Of a stretch of DNA of 45,903 nucleotides, positions 24,912 through 33,200 are shown piece after piece (position 1 is the first letter of the stretch; each line of letters opens with the position of its first letter). The notes under the pieces were generated by a model that did not search any database, was not told the DNA's origin, and worked only from the letters and a program-made list of their open reading frames with translations. The DNA is taken from NCBI GenBank assembly GCA_043778415.1, contig JAYWGG010000006.1, forward strand, positions 1-45,903. The letters run 5' to 3'. Position numbers and translations under genes: made by a program. This stretch comes from JAYUHK01 sp043778415. GTDB taxonomy: Bacteria > Bacteroidota > Bacteroidia > Chitinophagales > Saprospiraceae.

Positions 24912-25907
24912 ATGAACGAAAATTTAAGAAAGGTAGCTTTCGATAAGTTAAAAGTGTTTCTTGCCAATCCGGGAAGGTTTTGTTTAGTCGTACTCGGAGG
25001 TAGAGGCGTAGGCAAACGTTATAATATCGAGAAAGCATTTGATAGCATTCCATCTAATCGTAGTATTGAATTAGGTCTAAAAAAAATAGTATTTGTTAAG
25101 GCGGATAGCTTTGCGGATAGTAAATCAAAAATCAATGTCCTATTTGAAGCCAATCAAGGTAATACTATTATAATTGAAGATGTAGAAGACCTAACCGAAA
25201 AGCAGCAAAAACTACTCTTTGAAGCCTTATCTACTTCTGACGGTAGATTCGGCATAGGTAAAAAATTTGACCTACGAATAATATTTACCTCCTCCAAAGA
25301 TATTGACCAATTAAGAACAGATAACGAATTATTAGTCGGCTTTTTTTGGGATAGAATAAGCCAATTAATCGTAGAGTTTCCGAGCTACACAAAAGACAAC
25401 CATAGTATTATGTTGGATTTTAGGGGAACATGGAAAAAAATGAATTTTGAAGAACTAAAAGGTTTTGAGGCATTAGCCGCTTATCCAAACAATGCTAAAC
25501 TGCAAAAATTTATGGAAGCCAACGCAGAAAAATTTGTGGGCGGCTTTCGCGATTTAGATAAAATAGCTTGTATGTATTTTAATTATCGTATTTTTTATTA
25601 TGCGGAAAGCAGAAAAATAGTGGAGGAAACGGAGAATAAAGTGGTGGAAAGTATCAAAGCTGACTTCTTTTCAAAATCACAAATGCAGAGCAGTTCCAAT
25701 AATGACGCGAGCGTTTTTAATTTCGAAATTGGTTTGAGGTACGATAAATTATTAGCCAAATACAAAATTCAACTAAGGCGTTGGGCGGTCAAAGAATACG
25801 GCACAGTTAAAAAAGCGGAAGAAAAACTTGGATATAGACCGGGTACGATGAAAAATTACGTTGAAGGAAAAGTTACAAAAGAGCGTAAGTCGAAATTAAT
25901 CCCCTAA
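24912..25907 (+). CDS. NtrC-like AAA+ regulator lacking the GAFTGA loop
   Basis: 331 residues resembling the ATPase and DNA-binding parts of bacterial enhancer-binding proteins, with no N-terminal sensor domain. Walker A is GGRGVGKR (29-36; NtrC-type proteins have GESGTGKE), Walker B is NTIIIED (84-90), then LRIIFTSSKDIDQL (sensor I), FFWDRISQLIVEFPSY, and VGGFRDLDKI at the place of GNxREL (sensor II). The GAFTGA loop that contacts sigma-54 is missing between the Walker motifs. The C terminus (290-318, VKKAEEKLGYRPGTMKNYV) is a Fis-like helix-turn-helix. I chose ATG 24912 over TTG 24891 because the latter sits at the predicted transcription start. It is divergent from viperin and ends 71 bases before the CRISPR array. 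Likely a nucleotide-dependent regulator of viperin and itself (inference). Confidence 0.75.
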   Translation: MNENLRKVAFDKLKVFLANPGRFCLVVLGGRGVGKRYNIEKAFDSIPSNRSIELGLKKIVFVKADSFADSKSKINVLFEANQGNTIIIEDVEDLTEKQQKLLFEALSTSDGRFGIGKKFDLRIIFTSSKDIDQLRTDNELLVGFFWDRISQLIVEFPSYTKDNHSIMLDFRGTWKKMNFEELKGFEALAAYPNNAKLQKFMEANAEKFVGGFRDLDKIACMYFNYRIFYYAESRKIVEETENKVVESIKADFFSKSQMQSSSNNDASVFNFEIGLRYDKLLAKYKIQLRRWAVKEYGTVKKAEEKLGYRPGTMKNYVEGKVTKERKSKLIP

Positions 25908-25978
25908 TGATTTTAAGCATCTCTCCCCACACCAGTCACAATTTTCTCCAAATTTGATACGCACATTGAATACTTATC

Positions 25979-26868
25979 TGGGTGATTTGCTTTCAGAATG
26001 TGATTGTTACTATATTGCACACAATTGTCACTTATCATATTAGTAGCAATAACGAGTTGTGATTTGCTTTCAGAATATGATTTTTACTATATTGCACACA
26101 ATACACATTTTTCTGTCTACTCAAATCGTTTGTTGTGATTTGCTTTCAGAATATGATTTTTACTATATTGCACACAATTTTTGTAAGAATGTATTAATTA
26201 AATTTTGTGTTGTGATTTGCTTTCAGAATGTGATTTTTACTATATTGCACACAATTAAATGTAAAATTACAAGTCGTAGCGTTGAGTTGTGATTTGCTTT
26301 CAGAATGTGATTTTTACTATATTGCACACAATTCACCGCATCGCTATAAGTTGTGCCAGTAGTTGTGATTTGCTTTCAGAATGTGATTTTTACTATATTG
26401 CACACAATAGTTTTCAATAGCAATAATTGTAGGATATTGTTGTGATTTGCTTTCAGAATGTGATTTTTACTATATTGCACACAATTTTGCGCTGCGCAAT
26501 AAAAAAAAATTCCTCGTTGTGATTTGCTTTCAGAATGTGATTTTTACTATATTGCACACAATTGTGTTCTGTGAAGTCATTGGAGGCGGTTTGTTGTGAT
26601 TTGCTTTCAGAATGTGATTTTTACTATATTGCACACAATGGTGGATGCCGACTTGCATGATAAGCTCGGTTGTGATTTGCTTTCAGAATGTGATTTTTAC
26701 TATATTGCACACAATAATTATGTTTTGGAAACAAGGTTGCGCACCGTTGTGATTTGCTTTCAGAATGTGATTTTTACTATATTGCACACAATACAATCGG
26801 CGCGGTTACAAACAACGGCTGGTTGTGATTTGCTTTCAGAATGTGATTTTTACTATATTGCACACAAT
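25979..26868 (+). repeat. CRISPR repeat block 1 (older form, 47 nt, R1-R12)
   Basis: Core TTTCAGAATGTGATTTTTAC. R2 and R3 (starts 26056, 26132) carry AATATG instead of AATGTG; R4-R12 are uniform. Against the tracrRNA anti-repeat this form leaves one A-A mismatch and one G-U pair in the helix. Confidence 0.9.
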
Positions 26869-26898
26869 CAACAATATCGCCCTGATCGTCATAGTAAC

Positions 26899-28538
26899 GT
26901 TGTGATTTGCTTTCTAAATGTGTTTTTACTATATTGCACACAATAATGTATAGCGTATAATCTTGCCTTTGATTGTTGTGATTTGCTTTCTAAATGTGTT
27001 TTTACTATATTGCACACAATTTTCCGCCGTTTATCCTATCCAGTTCACCGTTGTGATTTGCTTTCTAAATGTGTTTTTACTATATTGCACACAATCTATA
27101 AAATAATTAAAATGCCAATAGATTAGTTGTGATTTGCTTTCTAAATGTGTTTTTACTATATTGCACACAATTGTGTAAGGTATATACAAATATAGTGTAG
27201 TGTTGTTATTTGCTTTCTAAATGTGTTTTTACTATATTGCACACAATCGATGCCCCTACTTGCCCTATAATCAGCACGTTGTGATTTGCTTTCTAAATGT
27301 GTTTTTACTATATTGCACACAATATAATTAAGTGCAGGAATTTTGTAACGATAGTTGTGATTTGCTTTCTAAATGTGTTTTTACTATATTGCACACAATT
27401 GTCTATTTTTTATCTGTTTCATCTGCCTCGTTGTGATTTGCTTTCTAAATGTGTTTTTACTATATTGCACACAATACTCTTTGCTTGAGCAATCAAGCTC
27501 TGCTTGTTGTGATTTGCTTTCTAAATGTGTTTTTACTATATTGCACACAATGCAACAACTCCGCCTACTATGTCTGCCACCGTTGTGATTTGCTTTCTAA
27601 ATGTGTTTTTACTATATTGCACACAATGTAACAAAATTTAGTAAAACGTTGCTGCGTGTTGTGATTTGCTTTCTAAATGTGTTTTTACTATATTGCACAC
27701 AATTAGCGTCTTGCAATGCCATTGCTGCCGCCTGTTGTGATTTGCTTTCTAAATGTGTTTTTACTATATTGCACACAATAATTCGGTACGGATATGTTTT
27801 ACATCTTGTGTTGTGATTTGCTTTCTAAATGTGTTTTTACTATATTGCACACAATGAAATTTTAAACGAAGGAAACAAATGTGCGTTGTGATTTGCTTTC
27901 TAAATGTGTTTTTACTATATTGCACACAATCCAAAAAAGGATTGTCTTTGTAGCTACTCTGTTGTGATTTGCTTTCTAAATGTGTTTTTACTATATTGCA
28001 CACAATAAAATTAAAGATGAAGACATAGATGGCTCAGTTGTGATTTGCTTTCTAAATGTGTTTTTACTATATTTCACACAATCAACCAAATGCGCTTTCT
28101 ATAGACTGCCCCGTTGTGATTTGCTTTCTAAATGTGTTTTTACTATATTGCACACAATCAAGACGATGACCTTTGAGAGTGTTGGCGAGTTGTGATTTGC
28201 TTTCTAAATGTGTTTTTACTATATTGCACACAATTCCTTCGCTACTTGGCATTTTGTGAGTGCTGTTGTGATTTGCTTTCTAAATGTGTTTTTACTATAT
28301 TGCACACAATGGTTGGCAACAGTTTGTAAAGGTAATCTTAGTTGTGATTTGCTTTCTAAATGTGTTTTTACTATATTGCACACAATTTCCCTATTCCGCT
28401 TTCACATCAAGTATTAGTTGTGATTTGCTTTCTAAATGTGTTTTTACTATATTGCACACAATAAGTGTTGTTAATTATATCCGTGTTGCCGTGTTGTGAT
28501 TTGCTTTCTAAATGTGTTTTTACTATATTGCACACAAT
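26899..28538 (+). repeat. CRISPR repeat block 2 (newer form, 46 nt, R13-R34)
   Basis: Core TTTCTAAATGTGTTTTTAC: AG became TA and one A was lost relative to block 1. All 22 repeats have these three changes. Private changes: R17 (27202) GTTGTTATTTGC and R28 (28037) TATATTTCACAC. Confidence 0.9.
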
Positions 28539-28603
28539 AGAATACGCTCTAATACGCTCTCTATCAGTGCTTTATAGTCAAAAATAGAATGGTAAAAATG
28601 GGG
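28539..28603. promoter_or_regulatory. Candidate leader with a tandem 10-bp repeat
   Basis: AT-rich 65 bp adjoining the last uniform repeat on the cas side. AATACGCTCT occurs twice in tandem (28541-28550, 28551-28560) two bases from the repeat. The position fits a leader-anchoring motif for spacer integration. Confidence 0.4.
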
Positions 28604-28835
28604 TAGTCCCCCCCTGCCCCCCCAAAGGGGGGGAGTTTTTTTGCTTTAAGTTCTCCTAAACGGAGAACTTAAAGCACCTAAAAAGGAGGAATTTTTGATT
28701 CCCTGCCTCCCAAAGGGAGGTAGTTTTTTTTGTTTACAACTTCCTTCGGAGGAGTTGTAAGCACTTCAAAAAAGGCTGTTTTTTTCCTGCAAGGAAAAAA
28801 ACAAAAAATTCCCCCTTTGGGGGTTAGGGGGACTA
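28604..28835. repeat. Hairpin-rich repeat element ending in the cas2 stop codon
   Basis: About 230 bp bounded by inverted ends: TAGTCCCCCC then CCCCCCCAAAGGGGGGG at 28604-28633, and, on the other strand, TAGTCCCCC then CCCCCAAAGGGGG at 28811-28835. Inside are further stems: GCTTTAAGTTCTCC (28643-28675), CTGCCTCCC (28703-28723), TTACAACT-TCC (28734-28760) and GTTTTTTTCCT (28778-28802). The first two and the next two form two diverged tandem modules about 87 bp apart. The right-hand TAG is the cas2 stop codon. This fills the whole space between leader and cas2; no ORF seen. Confidence 0.7.
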
Positions 28836-29165
28836 AAACATTTCTAACTGTTGGGTGGGCTTTTCTTTTTTCGCTTTTTTGACCCCGTGAAACACTCGCA
28901 TATCCCCATATTGCTTGTCGGTAATCGTCAATATCCCGACTTTACCCTTCTCGGGCAGTTGCTTGATTCCCCTCTGGATATGTACTTCGGCGTTCTCCCG
29001 ACTTGGGCAGTGACGAAAATACGCCGAAAACTGGAACATACTAAAACCATCGTTCAGTAGGCTTTTTCTGAATTTGGTATAAGCCTTTTTTTCGGCTTTG
29101 GTTTCCGTTGGGAGGTCGAAAAGTACAAATATCCACATGATTCGGTAGGCGTTTAATCTTTCCAT
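28833..29165 (-). CDS. cas2: CRISPR adaptation protein Cas2
   Basis: 110 residues with the ferredoxin-like Cas2 fold: WIFVLFDLPTETKAEKKAYTKFRKSLL (first strand with the conserved Asp, then helix), GFSMFQFSAYFRHC, and LTITDKQYGDM. Forms the Cas1-Cas2 integrase core that inserts spacers. It follows cas1 by 54 bases. Its stop codon coincides with the end of the adjacent hairpin element, so that element may have set the present C terminus (PTQQLEMF). Confidence 0.95.
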   Translation of the reverse strand: MERLNAYRIMWIFVLFDLPTETKAEKKAYTKFRKSLLNDGFSMFQFSAYFRHCPSRENAEVHIQRGIKQLPEKGKVGILTITDKQYGDMRVFHGVKKAKKEKPTQQLEMF

Positions 29166-29219
29166 AATGATAAAAAAAATGTTTAGAGGAACGGTGTGCG
29201 GTTGCTTAAGATTCTAAAA

Positions 29220-30158
29220 CTACATTTTGGGGTACAGGATTTTTTTTGCCGTCCCCTCATAGCAAGCCACAAGGGAGGCAGTGCTGCGCTGCAAACCTAC
29301 CATTAGAGGGCTACTTTTTCCATCTATCACCACGTCGAGCGTTGGTATTACCAACAGTTTGCGTTTGAGGTCGGGCGTGAGTTCACCGTCCTTAGGACTC
29401 AAGGGAAATATATTTTTGACCAATTTATCCACCAACGGGCGGTAAGGTTCCATGATGTCGTCGGCGAGGCAAAAGGCGTTATATTGGTTCCGATGGTGAA
29501 TGCCGAGCGTGGGCAACAGACCAGAAGCGACCAGCCCGCGCGCCACCGCAGCTCGGAGGATTGCGTAGCCGTAGTTGAGCAAACTGTTGGGAGCGTCGCC
29601 GTCGCGCCGTCGCACAAAGTCAGCGTTTAGCTCATTGTCATCGTCGCCGTTGGCGGCGTATTCGACCTCAAAAATATGTCGCCAATAATAAGCGGCGGCA
29701 CGGGCTTCGAGATTGGAGGAGTCGCCGCTCAAAACCTCTTTTGCCCACTTGCGGAGTGGTTTGGCTTCTATGAAGTGCGCTTCGAGTACCGCCGCTTGGT
29801 TGTTTATTTTTGCTGCGATGGTCTGCTGCCAAAGCTGTTTTCGGAGCGGCTCGGAGGCTGCTATCTGGGCTTGGTAGCGTGCCGACTGGAGCGTATGCCC
29901 CTCCAAAGGCAACATCAGCCCGCTCGGGTGGTGCTTTTTGTCGCAGGTAACAATGGCGGCATTGTTTTCCATCAGTGCCTCCAACACGCCCTGCGTAATC
30001 GTGATTTGAGGGTGGTCGAGCAGCACAAATCCAATATCTTCTATCGGAACGCTTCGCGGCGGCTCGCCCTCTGGCGCGTCGGGAATCTGAACTATCAGTT
30101 GTTGATTTTTGAGGCTCAAGTAAGCGGGATTGCCGAAATGCAAAGTTCTTTTTATCAT
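29220..30158 (-). CDS. cas1: CRISPR integrase Cas1
   Basis: 312 residues of type II Cas1. The metal ligands are visible: Glu in NLEARAAAYYW, His in GIHHRNQYNAF and Asp/Glu in LADDIMEPYRP. The N-terminal beta domain begins MIKRTLHFGNPAYLSLKNQQL. Catalyses spacer integration with Cas2. Separated from cas9 by 99 bases that contain a terminator-like hairpin, so its expression may be lower than or independent of cas9. Confidence 0.97.
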   Translation of the reverse strand: MIKRTLHFGNPAYLSLKNQQLIVQIPDAPEGEPPRSVPIEDIGFVLLDHPQITITQGVLEALMENNAAIVTCDKKHHPSGLMLPLEGHTLQSARYQAQIAASEPLRKQLWQQTIAAKINNQAAVLEAHFIEAKPLRKWAKEVLSGDSSNLEARAAAYYWRHIFEVEYAANGDDDNELNADFVRRRDGDAPNSLLNYGYAILRAAVARGLVASGLLPTLGIHHRNQYNAFCLADDIMEPYRPLVDKLVKNIFPLSPKDGELTPDLKRKLLVIPTLDVVIDGKSSPLMVGLQRSTASLVACYEGTAKKILYPKM

Positions 30159-30206
30159 AAAAAGCGATTTTTGTTGTTGCCAAAAAATGAGTTATTCGAT
30201 GTCGAT

Positions 30207-30250
30207 AAAATTTAAAAAATTCACCGCCGCTCACAGTAAGAGCGGCGGTG
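30207..30250 (-). terminator. Terminator-like hairpin between cas9 and cas1
   Basis: GC-rich perfect stem CACCGCCGCT/AGCGGCGGTG (30222-30250, 9-base loop), followed in the minus-strand direction by AATTTTTTAAATTTT. It begins 7 bases past the cas9 stop. Confidence 0.7.
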
Positions 30251-30257
30251 AGGGCGG

Positions 30258-33200
30258 TTATTTGAGCCAATAAGGTTGAATATTTCCGAGCCAGTCGATA
30301 TTCAATTTTATGCAAGAATCTTGTATTTTGAGTGGTCTTACATCTATTGGTTCATTAATTAACGATTTGATAAAATTTATATTAAATTCGTATGGCGAAC
30401 AATCTATATACGAACCAAACTCGACTGAATTCAATTCTTTTTTTGGTATTTTTTTATCGCCGTATATTTTCTTTAGTTCATTCAGTTTATCTTCAGAAAA
30501 ATCTTTCTTTGCTACAATAGCAGTAGAAAAATTGTGAGGAATAAAGTCACATCTTTTTCCACTGAATTTCACTACTTTATACACTCTTTTTGCAATTTCT
30601 TTTTTGTGCTGTTGGAAATAATTTTGCCAATCTATATTATTTTTAATATTCAGGATTGGGTCGTTATCGCCAGTGGGCAAATACACCAAGTCAGTCTGTT
30701 TTAATGCAAAAAGAGTTTTATTGGCATCGTTATTTTTTAATATTTGAGCTTCTATGGCTTGCTTAAAATTATTATTGCCTTTTTTGAGTTCCTGATTCGC
30801 GATTTTAGCTGCATCAAAAAAAGTAATAATATCAAAGCACCTTTTATCGTTTTTTTCCATTACATAAAAAAGGTAGTTATCTCCCGGCTTCACGCTCAAA
30901 GTCGGATTATTGGCGTAAAGTTGTTTTAGACTACTTTCTTTGTTTTCGTCTTTGGAGTACGTTATTTTTACAGCGTTGATTGGGCTGAACCGCTTTTCAT
31001 TGAGAGCTACTAAACCTTCGCCAGTAAATGCGTCTTTGACCGTACTATATTTTTTTCGATGCTCTTTCAACTCTTTTTTTATTGGTTCGCTAACTATTTT
31101 TTCAATGATTTTGTCCGTAAGTTTGGAAAGCGGAACTTTATAAATATCTATTTTCGTAGGCTCACCGTTTAGGTCTTTCAACTTTCCGTAGCCTGTTGCT
31201 TCGTGCAAGCCGCCACGAGTTTTTATAAAAGGTTTACCTTTTTTGTCTTTTTGTACAGAAAGTTTGTCCTTCGACTTATGAGATATTACGATGCTTTCCA
31301 AATGCTCTCTTACTTGGTCATGTAAGTCGCTCATTGGCAACGCAAATTTTCTGCTGCTCTCCATTGACTGCAAGACGTTATCTCTACCTTCTTCATGAAG
31401 TTTGATAAATGCTTCCAAATCAGTTTCGCCTTCATCTACGTTTAGTTTCAGCCTGTCCTTGTTATCTTTCAAAAAATCCTGAAATACCTTATTCAGTTCA
31501 TTGAGTTGTTTTATATGTTTTGGGTTGGTGAGAGCCACCACTAAAGCGTCCAAAGCGTGGTGGCGATGGTCGTGCCGTTTGCTCCAGTTTTTTATTTGAT
31601 AAACATGCTTTTCTTTTCCATTTTCGTCTTTTTTAAATTCGTTTTGTATCCAGCTGTTGCCATCGTCCCAAAGTTCCATTTGTTTGTAGCGAGATTCGGT
31701 TACTTTCATAAAAAGTTTTTTCAGTCCCCACTGCGTACGAAGATAGTCGGTAATCATACCCGTAGAAACCTTTACATTTTCAGTTCCCACTATTTTTGCC
31801 AATTCATCTTTGACTGCCAGCGAGATGTATTGGGTTTCTTTTATTTGCCGAGTCACAAAATCTTCTGAAATTTTTGTTGCCAATAGGTTGCGGCGCTTGG
31901 CTTTAGCACCCCCGAAATGGCTTTCGACGTGTGCTATGAAAGCATCTATATTGAGTATCTTGTGCTTAGTAGAGCCATTGTTGATGTATTCCCATGAAGT
32001 GCGATTTCCTTTGTCTCCGTTTATTTCACTTTCGCAAACAACTTTATTGCCCATCGAATCGTCAAAAAAGCGACTTTTGGGTATTATATGATCCACCTCG
32101 TAGGATTTCGTAAAAAGTTTTGACAAAGGAATTGCTGCGCCTGTGTAAGGCGACACACATTTTTGCTCTTCCCAAGTACGCATTTTCTCAATTTCGGCAA
32201 GCGTGGGCTCGTTTGTCTTTTTAGGAAAAGGGTAAGGTTCTTCACTTTGGTTGCTCCACAACTTGTATTTTTCTATATTGCTAAAGCTGACACTCTCTTT
32301 TAACTCTTGAATTCGTTTTTTAATCCCTTCATTGATCTTTTCATTTTTGAAAATAGCTTTTGTTATTTTTTCCCTCTCTGCGGCACTATTTTTCAGTTCG
32401 CGCGCCAACTCAATCCGAATTTCCAACTCATCATTTTTAAAACCGTACTGTTTCCAAAGGGCTTTTACCACTTGCAGAGCTTCATTCAAGATTTGCTCTA
32501 CTATGGGATTGCGCAGGTTTCTGTCGGCGATATATTTTATCTGATGGTAATTTTTTATAGGAGCATTTTCTGGTTTGATTATGTCCCCAGTATGTTTGCC
32601 ATACACCAAAGACGATGCAAACGTATATTGCAAGCCGCCTTCGCGGACTGCATTTGGGTTATTTGCAATATACGAAACCATGTACGGCTCTATATTTTTT
32701 TCGCCTTCGGGAATCACGCCATCTTCCTGAACCGCCTGTAATTTTACTAAATTATCCTTTGCTTCTTGCGCGATTGCATCGTAATCAAAATAGCTCCCAC
32801 AGCGCATGAGAGGCAAAATTTTTTCGATTGCTTTTTTAGACAAACTGCCATACCTGCGCGGAAATTCTAACTTTTTTGCCAACTCCAAAGCAAGAGTTTG
32901 AGCAGTTTTTGTGTCCGTAATGTATGTGTTTAGTAAAATAACCAAATCACCTACTTTTTTGCTATTCAAGTCATATTCGTTGCCAGTTTTGTTGTATAAA
33001 ATATCCCAAATTTCGGTTGCTATTTCAGGATTCTTCCCGACCAATAGAGTCCAGTTTTCGATACCGACACAATTTTTGATAGATATTAAAGTGTCTGCAC
33101 CTTTCAATTTTGCCTTGCTATGCAAACCATTCAAATAATCAACTTTGTTGCCTAAGTTTAAAGGTTTGATAACATCCGAAAAACCAACTTGCTTTTTTTC

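Larger units (their letters stand above)
25979..28538 (+). CRISPR. Type II-C CRISPR array: 34 repeats, 33 spacers
   Basis: Repeats begin GTTGTGATTTGCTTTC and end ACTATATTGCACACAAT; spacers are 29-30 nt. Repeats 1-12 are 47 nt, repeats 13-34 are 46 nt. Repeat 1 (25979-26025) is degenerate at its first bases and has GATTGTTAC. The crRNA sense is the plus strand, because the tracrRNA anti-repeat pairs with the 5' part of the repeat read on that strand; this is opposite to the cas genes. The degenerate repeat is therefore at the 5' end of the crRNA sense, an arrangement I associate with type II-C loci, and new spacers most likely enter at the cas2-proximal end (28538). I saw no spacer matching elsewhere in the window, but only by eye. 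Confidence 0.97.

Noticed and set aside
24996..25019. Arg after the Walker A lysine read as an inactivating change
   Set aside because: NtrC-type ATPases also lack Ser/Thr there (GKE), so GKR is not evidence for loss of ATP binding.
25908..25978. Leader on the left side of the array
   Set aside because: The adjacent repeat is the most degenerate one and the repeat blocks age toward this end; no promoter element seen.
26059..28499. Series of open frames with repeated YYIAHN- and CDLLSKC-like peptides
   Set aside because: They are translations of CRISPR repeats and spacers, not genes.
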